A DNA stretch of 29,615 bases from JACJXF01 sp964349045 (GTDB taxonomy: Bacteria; Bacteroidota; Bacteroidia; Bacteroidales; GCA-2748055): the NCBI GenBank assembly GCA_964349045.1, contig CAYGFI010000042.1, positions 1-29,615 on the forward strand, written 5' to 3'. The translations under genes and the position numbers were made by a program. Shown piece by piece: positions 1-8,627 of the stretch. The stretch's first letter is position 1; each line of letters starts with the position of its first letter. Under the pieces are notes generated by a model. The model was not told where the DNA came from. It searched no databases and saw only the letters and a program-made list of their open reading frames with translations.

Positions 1-338
1 CCACTATTCCTTTTTGAGTAAACTTTTTCACCCCATCGGAATACCAAGCGAAGGTGGTAGTTTTCAAATGATTCGCGTGTGGCCAGTGAGCCATTTATTT
101 CACCCGAGATTCGGATAATGTATTCACCGTTTTCTTTAACAATCGAAAAAACTTTTTGCGTGGTAGCAGCAGCTGCCAGGCTGTCAAAATCGCCTCCTAA
201 TGAAGGTCCCAGGTACATATCCCAGTTTTCAAGGTTTTCACCGTTAAATACCGGGGCAAATTCTTGTTGCCTTTGACATGAGATACTGATGAGTGCAACT
301 CCGGTAATTACCAAAGTAAATGATAATAGTTTGTTCAT
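1..338 (-). CDS. DUF1080-type (3-keto-disaccharide hydrolase-like) lipoprotein, N-terminal part only
   Basis: An open reading frame starts with ATG at 338 on the minus strand and runs off the left window edge without a stop, so only the first 112 residues are visible. The protein begins with a hydrophobic signal segment ending in Ser-Cys (Cys21), a plausible lipoprotein site. It is followed by the motif FNGENLENWDMYLG at about residues 31-44, typical of the start of DUF1080 domains, a beta-sandwich fold common in Bacteroidota and Planctomycetota secreted proteins acting on carbohydrates. A later stretch (YHLRLVFRWGEK) also fits this fold. It is divergent from mutS2. A TAGATTTG element (377-384, minus strand) lies about 39 bases upstream of the start. 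The exact substrate cannot be told from this fragment. The forward open frame at 79-276 is only its antisense shadow. Confidence 0.75.
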   Translation of the reverse strand, partial: MNKLLSFTLVITGVALISISCQRQQEFAPVFNGENLENWDMYLGPSLGGDFDSLAAAATTQKVFSIVKENGEYIIRISGEINGSLATRESFENYHLRLVFRWGEKVYSKRNS

Positions 339-376
339 TTGTATTTGTGTTAGTTAGACATGCCTGGTTTTTTATA

Positions 377-384
377 CAAATCTA
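377..384 (-). promoter_or_regulatory. Candidate -7 promoter element for the DUF1080 lipoprotein
   Basis: Read on the minus strand these bases are TAGATTTG, a full match to the Bacteroidota -7 consensus TAnnTTTG. It sits 39 bases upstream of the ATG at 338. No convincing TTG -33 element is present at the expected distance, so the assignment rests on the -7 box and its position alone. Confidence 0.4.
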
Positions 385-455
385 AATTATTTTTTATATT
401 ATGGATACTCTTTAACACCTCTTTTATATGCGTCAACTAATTGGTGAAATTATTT

Positions 456-463
456 TAACTTTG
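456..463 (+). promoter_or_regulatory. Candidate -7 promoter element for the mutS2 operon
   Basis: The bases TAACTTTG match the Bacteroidota -7 consensus TAnnTTTG. Transcription would begin near 468-471, giving a leader of about 15 bases before the TTG start at 484. The nearest TTG (441-443) is closer than usual for a -33 element, so only the -7 box is supported. Confidence 0.4.
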
Positions 464-483
464 CTTCAAAAGACACAAGACAT

Positions 484-2967
484 TTGGTTTATCCACAGAA
501 TTTCGAGTCCAAAATAGGTTTCGACCGTATCCGCGAACTGGCCAGGAATTATTGTCTGTTTGAACCGGGACGGAAGATTATTGACGATATCGGAATGCTT
601 ACCGATTCAGGTAAATTAAATCTGCGCCTTGATCAGACCGAGGAATTTAGGAAAATTCTTACCTCCGGAATTGATTTTCCAATTGACCATTTCATTGATA
701 TCTCGCATCTTCTCAGCAAAGCCCGGGTTGATGGAACATTTCTTGAAGAGTTTGAAGTTTTTGATCTGCGTCGCGCGCTGGATTCAGTTAAAGCAATTCT
801 CAATTTCCTGAAAAACGACGATAAAAATCTTTTCCCGGCCTTGAAAATCATGGCATCTGAGGTGAAATTGTATCCTATGGTGACTGACCGGATCAATAAC
901 CTTTTAAATAAAAACGGAAAAATAAAGGACAACGCCTCCCGGGAATTGCAAAATATCCGACACGAACTATTATCAAAACAGTCAAATATATCGAAAAGAC
1001 TCAGTGCCATCCTACGTAAAGCCCAGTCGGAAGGATGGGTTGAAGAGGACGCTACTCTTGCGATCCGTAACGGTCGTCCCGTTATTCCTGTTTCTGCCGC
1101 TAATAAAAGAAGAATCCCGGGTTACATCCATGATGAATCGGGTACAGGTAAAACAGCCTATGTGGAGCCGGCTGAAATTGTTGAAGCTAACAATGAGCTT
1201 CGTGAACTGGAAAATGCCGAGCGCCGCGAAATCATTAAGATACTGATCATATTTACAGATTTTCTGCGTCCTTATATCGAAGAACTCATCATCGCTCATT
1301 CTTTTCTTGCTGAGGTAGATGCTTGTCGTGCAAGAGCGAAACTTGCTGTGGCGATTAATGCAATTCGCCCGCCATTGTTTGATGAGCCTGTGATTCTGTG
1401 GGAGCACGCCCTGCATCCATTATTACTGTTATCTTTCCGCGAGGCAGGTAAAGAAGGAGAGGTCGTTTCACTGGATATTGAACTTAATCTGAGTGGCCGT
1501 ATCCTCCTGATCTCTGGTCCCAATGCCGGGGGAAAATCGGTTTGCCTGAAGACTGTCGGACTTCTCCAATACATGTATCAATGCGGATACCTGGTTCCGG
1601 TAAGTGAAACTTCAAAGTTTGGCATTTTCGACCGGTTTTTTATCGATATCGGTGACGATCAATCCCTCGAAAACGATCTAAGTACCTATAGCAGCCATTT
1701 GCTGAACATGAAATTCTTTCTTAAAAATGCAGATTCATATACGCTCGTATTAATCGACGAATTTGGAACCGGCACTGAGCCCATGATTGGCGGAGCAATT
1801 GCCGAAACTGTGCTGGAAAACCTGAATTCATCAGGTTGTTATGGAGTAATTACTACTCATTATACCAACCTTAAGCATTTCGCTGCATCAGCCGATGGAA
1901 TCATTAATGGCGCTATGCTGTTCGATACCGAAAAAATCCGTCCAATCTTCAAACTGGCGATTGGCAGACCGGGCAGCTCTTTTGCCTTTGAAATCGCGAG
2001 GAAAATTGGCCTTCCCGAAGAAATTTTACAGAAGGCAAGAGACCGTGTAGGACAGGATCACATCGATTTCGACAAACACCTGCGTGATATAATCCGCGAT
2101 AAGAAATACTGGGAGAATAAACGCGACCGGATACGCATTTCAGAAAAGAGGCTTGGAAGCCTTGTGGAACAGTATGATAAAGAACTTAACGACAGTGAGA
2201 AACTCCGGAAACGAATCTTGCAGGAGGCCAGGCAAAAAGCTTCAGATATATTAGCCGGAGCAAATAAGCAGATTGAGAATACCATTCGCGAGATCAGGGA
2301 ATCCGATGCCGATAAAATTAAAACAAGGGAAGCACGTCAGAAACTGGAAGATTTCAGACAGGAGGTAGAAAAGACAGGCCAGGAAAAGGATGAGCTTCAG
2401 AAAAAGCTGGAAGCCTTAAAGAAACATGAAGAATCTCTGTTGCAACACCGGCCGAAAATGGTCAGGAAACCCGCACCAAAAAATAAAATTGATTCTCAGA
2501 TTAAAAACGGAGATTTTGTTATGATGTCCGGACAGGAAACCCCGGGTCAGGTTTTGAAAGTGAGCAGGAAAAAATTCCAGGTTGCATTTGGAAATATTCA
2601 AACTACAGTTCAACCTGATAAACTCATTAAAATAACTCCTGAGAAATATAAAGAGCTGGCGGGGAAAGTTTATACAGTAAGTGATCTGGGAAGCTGGAAT
2701 ATCGGGGAACGCAAACTTTCATTCAGCCCTGATATCGACCTCAGGGGCAAACGCGCCGATGATGCTTTACAAATCCTTGCAGAATTTATCGATGAGGCGA
2801 TTATGGTTCAGAGTCGGGAACTTCGTATATTGCATGGAAAAGGAAATGGTATTTTACGGGAATTGATCCGGCAGCAACTTAAAGTAAATAAGCTAGTGGA
2901 ATGGTTCGGAGATGAGCAGGTTGAAAGGGGAGGAGCAGGGATCACCATTGTAAGACTCGAAATATAA
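484..2967 (+). CDS. mutS2: MutS2 family ATPase with C-terminal Smr domain
   Basis: Full-length MutS2 (827 residues). The family acts in suppressing homologous recombination and, in Bacillus, in splitting collided ribosomes. The N-terminal sequence YPQNFESKIGFDRIRELA is typical for Bacteroidota MutS2. The MutS-type ATPase has Walker A GPNAGGKS at residues 345-352 and Walker B LVLIDEFGTG with Asp425 and Glu426. A long charged coiled-coil region follows (about 515-665). The C-terminal Smr nuclease-like domain has DLRG at 752-755 and HGKGNG at 784-789. The mismatch-recognition domain of MutS1 is absent, as expected. Translation must start at TTG (484), because no in-frame ATG exists upstream and the conserved N-terminus begins directly after it. 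It is the first gene of a four-gene operon and overlaps the next start by one base (TAATG). Confidence 0.96.
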   Translation: MVYPQNFESKIGFDRIRELARNYCLFEPGRKIIDDIGMLTDSGKLNLRLDQTEEFRKILTSGIDFPIDHFIDISHLLSKARVDGTFLEEFEVFDLRRALDSVKAILNFLKNDDKNLFPALKIMASEVKLYPMVTDRINNLLNKNGKIKDNASRELQNIRHELLSKQSNISKRLSAILRKAQSEGWVEEDATLAIRNGRPVIPVSAANKRRIPGYIHDESGTGKTAYVEPAEIVEANNELRELENAERREIIKILIIFTDFLRPYIEELIIAHSFLAEVDACRARAKLAVAINAIRPPLFDEPVILWEHALHPLLLLSFREAGKEGEVVSLDIELNLSGRILLISGPNAGGKSVCLKTVGLLQYMYQCGYLVPVSETSKFGIFDRFFIDIGDDQSLENDLSTYSSHLLNMKFFLKNADSYTLVLIDEFGTGTEPMIGGAIAETVLENLNSSGCYGVITTHYTNLKHFAASADGIINGAMLFDTEKIRPIFKLAIGRPGSSFAFEIARKIGLPEEILQKARDRVGQDHIDFDKHLRDIIRDKKYWENKRDRIRISEKRLGSLVEQYDKELNDSEKLRKRILQEARQKASDILAGANKQIENTIREIRESDADKIKTREARQKLEDFRQEVEKTGQEKDELQKKLEALKKHEESLLQHRPKMVRKPAPKNKIDSQIKNGDFVMMSGQETPGQVLKVSRKKFQVAFGNIQTTVQPDKLIKITPEKYKELAGKVYTVSDLGSWNIGERKLSFSPDIDLRGKRADDALQILAEFIDEAIMVQSRELRILHGKGNGILRELIRQQLKVNKLVEWFGDEQVERGGAGITIVRLEI

Positions 2968-4280
2968 TGAACTACGAAATTCTTATATACAGTGAAATTC
3001 AGAACAGCAGGTCTGACTATATTTTCAGTTACCTGATGTCTGACATTCTCGGACTGAGGATGCACCAAACCCTTAGTCTTGAAGAAGCAAATTCTTTTAA
3101 CGGTCCGGTGATTTATTATACCAACCGGAATTTAACCGACAAACTTTGTATTCGACCGACGGATCTGCTAAGTGAAAGAATGATTAAAAGCCGGAGTATC
3201 GAAACAGGAGTATGGGATGGACTGACGGTACTTTTTGCCGGTAATCCTGATGAACCTGTGCCTTTTGATATTTTTTCAGCATCTTTCTGGTTGATGAGCC
3301 GTTATGAAGAGTACCTTGATTACTCGCATGATCTTTATGGGCGTTTCCCGGCCCGCGAATCGCTTGCATTCAGAGCCGGTTTTCTCGACCTGCCTGTGGT
3401 CAATCTCTGGACAATTAAGCTGGCTGAGGTACTTCAAAGGTATTATCCCGCTTTAAAAACAAAGAAAAACCGCTTCCACTGGCTGACATCAATCGATATT
3501 GATCACGCCTGGGCTTTCAGGAACAAAGGGCGTTTAAGAAGCTGGGGCGGTTTGGCAACATCATTTATCAAAGGAAAAGATTATAAAAAAAGAATCAAAG
3601 TTTTACAAGGTGATGAGAAGGATCCCTTTTTTACTTTTGATGGTATTCATGAGATTCACAGAGAATTTCCTGAAAAACTACTATTGTTCATACTTTCCGG
3701 CAGGCCAGGCCAACATGATCCTAACACTTCCCCAAATAACCAGGAATGGAAAAATTTGGTATCGGGTCTTGCAAAAGATTACCAGGTGGGAATGCATCCC
3801 TCCTACCATTCCAACCATGGATTTCATATCCTCAAAAGAGAGTTTGATACCCTGTCGGAACTGGTTCCATATCCTCTGAAAAACTCACGCCAGCATTTCC
3901 TGAAACTGAAACTCCCCGTAACGTACAGAAACTTAAGCCAACTGGGTATACAAAATGATTATTCCATGGGATATCCGGGCCAGCCGGGATTCAGGGCAGG
4001 CGTATGCACACCGTTTCATTTTTACGATCTGAAAAAGGAAGAAAAAACATCATTGAATGTGTGGCCTATAACGCTTATGGACAGGACGCTTAAAGATTAT
4101 CTGCATAAAGTTCCCGAGGAAAGTCTGGATATTATAAATACTTATGTGGATATTGTTAAAAAGGCGGGTGGCTGGTTTATTCCGGTATGGCACAATGATA
4201 GCCTGAGCAACTATGCAGAATGGGAAGGCTGGAAAAATGTATATGTTCAGATGCTCGAAATTCTGAAAAGCAAGTCCTGA
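2967..4280 (+). CDS. Polysaccharide deacetylase family protein (DUF7033-type N-terminus)
   Basis: A 437-residue cytosolic-looking protein with no signal peptide or membrane segment. The N-terminal half resembles the domain that precedes the deacetylase fold in a Bacteroidota-specific family (now called DUF7033). The C-terminal half has the carbohydrate esterase 4 metal-site pattern: SIDIDHAW with Asp177 and Asp179, and GMHPSYHS with His277 and His281 (HxxxH). Family members remove acetyl groups from sugar amines or act in exopolysaccharide biosynthesis loci. The start ATG overlaps the mutS2 stop (TAATG) and the stop overlaps the next start (TGATG), so translation is probably coupled. The real substrate is unknown, and the missing export signal suggests a cytoplasmic or lipid-linked intermediate, which is inference. 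Confidence 0.8.
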   Translation: MNYEILIYSEIQNSRSDYIFSYLMSDILGLRMHQTLSLEEANSFNGPVIYYTNRNLTDKLCIRPTDLLSERMIKSRSIETGVWDGLTVLFAGNPDEPVPFDIFSASFWLMSRYEEYLDYSHDLYGRFPARESLAFRAGFLDLPVVNLWTIKLAEVLQRYYPALKTKKNRFHWLTSIDIDHAWAFRNKGRLRSWGGLATSFIKGKDYKKRIKVLQGDEKDPFFTFDGIHEIHREFPEKLLLFILSGRPGQHDPNTSPNNQEWKNLVSGLAKDYQVGMHPSYHSNHGFHILKREFDTLSELVPYPLKNSRQHFLKLKLPVTYRNLSQLGIQNDYSMGYPGQPGFRAGVCTPFHFYDLKKEEKTSLNVWPITLMDRTLKDYLHKVPEESLDIINTYVDIVKKAGGWFIPVWHNDSLSNYAEWEGWKNVYVQMLEILKSKS

Positions 4281-5179
4281 TGATCCGTTTTCTAAAGAAT
4301 GCTGAAATTGACCGGGAAGCATGGGATTATTGCATCAGCAACTCCCGTCAGAATTTGATTTATGGCCTGAGTTGGTACCTTGACATAGTTTCACCCGGTT
4401 GGTGCGGATTAGTGGATAATGGCTATTCTACTGTGATGCCACTCCCGGTGAAAATAAAATATGGTTTTCCATATATCATTCAACCCATTTATACACAGCA
4501 GCTTGGGATCTTTTCTGGAAAAAATCTTCCTGCTGAAGAAATTAAAGATTTTATGGATGCCATCCCTCAGCAGTATAAATACATCGCGTTAAATCTGAAT
4601 TTTAACAATGATGGTAGCGCTAAAGGATTATCGGTAAGGGAAAATAATAATTTTGAGCTTTCCCTGGAAAAGAATTATGAATCCATTGCAAGCGCTTTTT
4701 CGGCAAATACCCGTAGAAACCTTCAGAAGGCAAAAGATCTGAAAATATGGTTTGACGGGAGTTTAGAGGAACTCCTCCAAATGAAAACTGAGAATACAGG
4801 GATTAACCGGAAGCGAATACCGACACAAAAAATTCAGGAATTTACGAGAGCTGTAATGGAACGCGGTGCAGGATTTATTTGCAGCGCTTCAGCAGAAGGA
4901 AAAACCTGTGCAATGGTATTCTTTCTTCACCATAAGGAAAGAATTTACTATCTTATCCCCGTTTCCAATTCAACAGGTAAAGAAAAAAAAGCCATGTTTG
5001 CCATAGCGGACCGTATCATACATAAATTTGCAGGAAACGCAAAAATCCTGGATTTTGAAGGCTCGAACATTCCGGGTATCGCTCGTTTTTTCGAGGGATT
5101 TGGAGCGGTGAATAGACCCTATCCGGCTTTAAAAATCAACCGGCTTCCTTTTCCTTTGAACCAATTCCGGAAATTCTGA
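4280..5179 (+). CDS. FemAB-like GNAT family acyltransferase
   Basis: A 299-residue protein without signal peptide. Its second half matches the GNAT/FemAB fold (PF13480-like): FSANTRRNLQKAK at about residues 141-153 and a C-terminal LDFEGSNIPGIARFFEGFGA stretch, which is highly characteristic of these Bacteroidota proteins. Members transfer acyl or aminoacyl groups to sugars or peptides, often in polysaccharide or cell-envelope loci. I chose the ATG at 4280 because it overlaps the preceding stop by one base (TGATG) and the homologous region starts just after it. The frame stays open to 4220, but that extension lies within the deacetylase gene and carries no family features. It lies between two polysaccharide deacetylase genes in a translationally coupled operon, which suggests a role in modifying the same sugar. 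The acyl donor is not known. Confidence 0.78.
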   Translation: MIRFLKNAEIDREAWDYCISNSRQNLIYGLSWYLDIVSPGWCGLVDNGYSTVMPLPVKIKYGFPYIIQPIYTQQLGIFSGKNLPAEEIKDFMDAIPQQYKYIALNLNFNNDGSAKGLSVRENNNFELSLEKNYESIASAFSANTRRNLQKAKDLKIWFDGSLEELLQMKTENTGINRKRIPTQKIQEFTRAVMERGAGFICSASAEGKTCAMVFFLHHKERIYYLIPVSNSTGKEKKAMFAIADRIIHKFAGNAKILDFEGSNIPGIARFFEGFGAVNRPYPALKINRLPFPLNQFRKF

Positions 5180-6192
5180 TGGATAAAGCCCGGCAGATAT
5201 TATCGCTTATTTCTCCCCTGATTCCGCTGAAACCTATGATTCAGGTTTCCGGGCAGAAATTGATTTTCCCACTCTATCATGCTGTCAGCGATAATTGTCC
5301 GGTTCATCTCCGGCACCTGTACAAAATTCGAACATCCGTGGAATTTGAACGGGATATGGAAGAACTATGCCGGTATTTCGAACCACTTTCCCCTGAGGTG
5401 ATACGGGCTCCGGGAAAGCTTAAAAAACGTAAAAAACCGGGATTCATTCTCTGTTTCGACGATGGACTCAGGGAAATCGCTGAAGTTATTGAACCGATTC
5501 TATCCAGAAAAGGTATTTCCGCAATATTCTTTCTGAACAATGCATTTATTGATAACCGGGCAATGTTCTTCCGCTACAAGGCCAGCGTACTGTGTGAGAT
5601 CGTCCTGAAAGCGCCTGATCATTCACTTCCTGAAGCTGAGATAGCACAAATTTTAGGTCTGGGTTCATATCACAAACATAAAGTGGTTTCGGCAATTTTG
5701 AATGTCAGATACCTTCAGAAAAGCAAACTGGATGCTCTGGCCGACATCACAGATTTCGATATCACACGGTATCTGGCAGAAGTCAGGCCTTACCTCACTG
5801 CCCCCGAAATTCTTGATCTTCAAAAGAAAGGACACCATATCGGGGCACATAGCTATGATCATCCCTTGTTTACCGATCTGAATGAGGAGCAGATGAAATT
5901 TGAGGTAAACGCCAGTCTTGAGGATATCCGACAACGGTTTTCTCCTTCTATGAAGTTTTTTGCTTTTCCTTTCACCGATCATGGTATTCCTGCCCGCGTA
6001 ATACAAGCTATTTTTCAGAATCACCCGGATGCTATCTTCGGAGGTGCCGGCTTAAAAAAAGAGAAGCAGGCTTTCCATTTTCAACGCATCCCATTTGAAA
6101 AGTCAGTGCGCCCGGCAATTTCAATTCTAAAAACTGAATATTTTTATTATATTTTGAAGGCAACTATTGGTCGAAATTTGGTAAGCAGGTAA
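5179..6192 (+). CDS. NodB-type polysaccharide deacetylase (carbohydrate esterase 4)
   Basis: A 337-residue protein carrying the NodB homology domain. Motif 1 is FILCFDDGL with Asp94 (catalytic base position) and Asp95 (metal ligand). Motif 2 is GHHIGAHSYDHPLF with metal ligands His224 and His228. A later FAFPFTDHG segment fits motif 3. CE4 enzymes use a divalent metal to remove N- or O-acetyl groups from amino sugars. No signal peptide is evident, though the N-terminus is moderately hydrophobic. Its ATG overlaps the stop of the GNAT gene by one base (TGATG), making it the last gene of the mutS2 operon. Together with the DUF7033-type enzyme this gives two deacetylases flanking one acyltransferase. 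Confidence 0.88.
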   Translation: MDKARQILSLISPLIPLKPMIQVSGQKLIFPLYHAVSDNCPVHLRHLYKIRTSVEFERDMEELCRYFEPLSPEVIRAPGKLKKRKKPGFILCFDDGLREIAEVIEPILSRKGISAIFFLNNAFIDNRAMFFRYKASVLCEIVLKAPDHSLPEAEIAQILGLGSYHKHKVVSAILNVRYLQKSKLDALADITDFDITRYLAEVRPYLTAPEILDLQKKGHHIGAHSYDHPLFTDLNEEQMKFEVNASLEDIRQRFSPSMKFFAFPFTDHGIPARVIQAIFQNHPDAIFGGAGLKKEKQAFHFQRIPFEKSVRPAISILKTEYFYYILKATIGRNLVSR

Positions 6193-6202
6193 ATAACTGT
6201 CG

Positions 6203-6338
6203 GAAGCAGAATTAACAGAATTAGCAGAATTATAGATTTACAAAATTACTTAATGAAGAATTATAAGCTGTATTGAAATGTCAGGAGACTATTAGAAATT
6301 AAGATTATGAAAATTCTGAAATTCATGAATTCTGCTTC
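6203..6338. repeat. Long-range inverted repeat between the deacetylase operon and aguA
   Basis: An 11-bp perfect inverted repeat, GAAGCAGAATT at 6203-6213 and AATTCTGCTTC at 6328-6338, encloses about 114 bases. The left arm is followed by two more AGAATT-containing copies (around 6218 and 6227), so the left side is also a short degenerate tandem. The element starts 11 bases after the deacetylase stop and ends 46 bases before the aguA start. It could be a folded 3' untranslated region or the remnant of a small mobile element. No function can be assigned. The 192-base gap holds no convincing gene or TAnnTTTG box. Confidence 0.4.
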
Positions 6339-6384
6339 TGTCGTTGATAGAAATTAAAAATGCTCTGACAAACTATTAATTATT

Positions 6385-8526
6385 ATGAAGTTTTTTATCC
6401 TTATTCCCCTGGCGCTATTAATTCTCTCCGGAGCTTCCGGTATAAAAGCCGAAGACGGCCATCGCCTGTGGCTTCGGTATGATGTAATTTCCGATTCTCA
6501 GATTCTTCAGCAGTATAACGAATCTTTATCCGGCTGGATGATTGAAGGCAATTCGCCAACCCTTAAAGTCGCCGGAAATGAATTACAAGCAGGTTTAAAT
6601 GGATTACTTGGCAGAATTATTCCTGTTGTAAATTCAGTTAAAAAAAGCGGTATCATCGTTGCCGGAACACCTGGAAACTCAGCATTTATAGGATCTCTTC
6701 ATCTTAATGACCAGCTCCGGAATGTAAATGATGAGGGCTACCTTATCTTTACAACCATTTTTAAAAAGAAAAAAGTATTTGTCATTGCCGCTAATAAAGA
6801 TATCGGTGTCCTTTATGGAACCTTTCATTTTCTGCGGATGATGCAGATGCACCAAAACCTCAGCTCCCTTTACATTGACAGCTCCCCGAAAATACAACTC
6901 AGAATGCTTAATCACTGGGACAACCTGGATGGTACAATTGAACGTGGTTATGCAGGAATGTCGCTCTGGGACTGGGATTCACTTCCACACAGCATTTCCT
7001 CCAGGTATATTGATTATGCAAGGGCTAACGCATCCATTGGAATAAATGGAACGGTTCTCACCAATGTCAATGCCAATGCCCTGATTCTTACAAAAGAATA
7101 CCTTGTTAAGGTTGCAGCTCTCGCGGATATTTTCAGACCTTATGGAATAAAGGTATACCTGACAGCACGTTTCAGCGCTCCAATGGAAATTGGAATTCTT
7201 AAAACCGCCGACCCTTTAGATCCTGGAGTCAGTTCATGGTGGAAACAGAAAGCGGATGAGATTTATAGTCTTATTCCCGATTTCGGGGGATTTCTGGTAA
7301 AAGCGAACTCTGAAGGTCAACCGGGGCCGCAAAACTATAACCGAAACCATGCCGATGGTGCAAATATGTTGGCCGACGCTGTTGCTCCTTATAATGGCGT
7401 GGTTATGTGGAGAGCATTTGTATATGATAATGACGTGCCGGACGATAGAACCAAACAGGCTTATAATGAGTTTGTGCCACTCGATGGACAATTCAGGAAA
7501 AATGTAATTATCCAGGTTAAAAACGGACCATTGGATTTTCAGCCCAGGGAACCCTTTCATCCTGTTTTTGGCGCAATGTCAGGTACTCCTTTGATGATGG
7601 AGTTTCAGATCACTCAGGAATACCTCGGATTTTCAACTCACCTGGTTTACCTCGCTCCCCTTTATGAAGAAGTTCTGAAATCAGATACCTATGCCAAAGG
7701 GAAAGGATCCTATGTTGCCAGAGTAATTGATGGTACGCTTGAAAACAACAGTATCACTGCTATCGCCGGGGTAGCCAATACCGGAAGCGATCAAAACTGG
7801 ACTGGTCACCCTTTTGCTCAATCGAATTGGTATGCTTTTGGAAGGCTTACCTGGGATCCATACCTGGGTTCTGCTGAAATCGCAGAAGAATGGATCCGGA
7901 TGACCTTCACAAATAAACAGGAAACTTTAGAAAGAATCAGCAGAATCATGCTTGCCTCACGTGAAATTGCAGTCAATTACATGACTCCCATCGGACTTCA
8001 TCACATCATGTCGGCCGGACTCCATTATGGGCCGGGACCCTGGGTTGACAAGGGCCGACGTGACTGGACCTCAGTCTATTATCACAGAGCCGATTCGTCT
8101 GGAATTGGATTTAACAGATCGTCAACCGGAAGTAATGCGGTTGGTCAATTTTTTCCGGAGATCAGAGATGGTTATAATAACATGGAAAGCTGTCCCGAAA
8201 ACCTCCTGTTATGGTTTCACCATGTACCATGGGATTACAGGCTTTCATCCGGCAGGGACGTGTGGGAGGAATTATGTTTCAGGTACAGTGCCGGAGTTGA
8301 TTCGGTAAGGTGGATCAAAAAGGAATGGCTTAACATGAAGCCAGATATTGATTATGAAAGGTTTGAAGAAGTTCATGATTTAATAGTAAAGCAGGAAGAA
8401 AATGCAAAAGTCTGGAGAGATGCCTGTTTGCTTTATTTTCAGACATTTTCAAAAAGACCCATTCCGGAAATTTATGAACAGCCTGAGCATGATCTTGTTT
8501 TTTATAAAAATCTTAAGTTTAACTAA
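6385..8526 (+). CDS. aguA: Alpha-glucuronidase, glycoside hydrolase family 67
   Basis: Full-length GH67 enzyme (713 residues), which removes (4-O-methyl)glucuronic acid from the non-reducing end of glucuronoxylo-oligosaccharides. An N-terminal signal peptide (about residues 1-22) indicates export, probably to the periplasm. The catalytic residues known from the Cellvibrio enzyme can be placed: the acid Glu310 in NSEGQPGP, and Asp384 (GPLDFQPREPFHP) and Glu412 (EFQITQEYLG), with spacings equal or nearly equal to that enzyme. The C-terminal region has other family signatures such as GLHYGPGPWVD and LLLWFHHVPW. It stands alone between two blocks of surface-polymer genes; the xylose genes that would use its downstream products lie 13 kb away on the other strand. 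No clear promoter was seen upstream. Confidence 0.96.
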   Translation: MKFFILIPLALLILSGASGIKAEDGHRLWLRYDVISDSQILQQYNESLSGWMIEGNSPTLKVAGNELQAGLNGLLGRIIPVVNSVKKSGIIVAGTPGNSAFIGSLHLNDQLRNVNDEGYLIFTTIFKKKKVFVIAANKDIGVLYGTFHFLRMMQMHQNLSSLYIDSSPKIQLRMLNHWDNLDGTIERGYAGMSLWDWDSLPHSISSRYIDYARANASIGINGTVLTNVNANALILTKEYLVKVAALADIFRPYGIKVYLTARFSAPMEIGILKTADPLDPGVSSWWKQKADEIYSLIPDFGGFLVKANSEGQPGPQNYNRNHADGANMLADAVAPYNGVVMWRAFVYDNDVPDDRTKQAYNEFVPLDGQFRKNVIIQVKNGPLDFQPREPFHPVFGAMSGTPLMMEFQITQEYLGFSTHLVYLAPLYEEVLKSDTYAKGKGSYVARVIDGTLENNSITAIAGVANTGSDQNWTGHPFAQSNWYAFGRLTWDPYLGSAEIAEEWIRMTFTNKQETLERISRIMLASREIAVNYMTPIGLHHIMSAGLHYGPGPWVDKGRRDWTSVYYHRADSSGIGFNRSSTGSNAVGQFFPEIRDGYNNMESCPENLLLWFHHVPWDYRLSSGRDVWEELCFRYSAGVDSVRWIKKEWLNMKPDIDYERFEEVHDLIVKQEENAKVWRDACLLYFQTFSKRPIPEIYEQPEHDLVFYKNLKFN

Positions 8527-8627
8527 GTTTAAAATATAGTTTCTGTTGGACCAGAAAAAAATATCATATCACTTATTTATCTGTTTTAAGTTGGTTATTT
8601 TCGTAGTCCTGACTGTAAGAAAAATCT

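Noticed and set aside
79..276. Forward 65-codon open frame at the left edge
   Set aside because: It is antisense to the DUF1080 lipoprotein frame, which has a signal peptide, lipoprotein Cys and family motif, and is clearly the coding strand.
4220..4279. Upstream start for the FemAB-like GNAT
   Set aside because: The extension lies entirely within the preceding deacetylase gene and shows no family similarity. The ATG at 4280 overlaps the stop by one base, as in the rest of the operon.
8590..8627. Possible -7 promoter (TATTTTCG) before the adenylation gene
   Set aside because: One mismatch to TAnnTTTG and no TTG at the right distance. Too weak to list as a feature.
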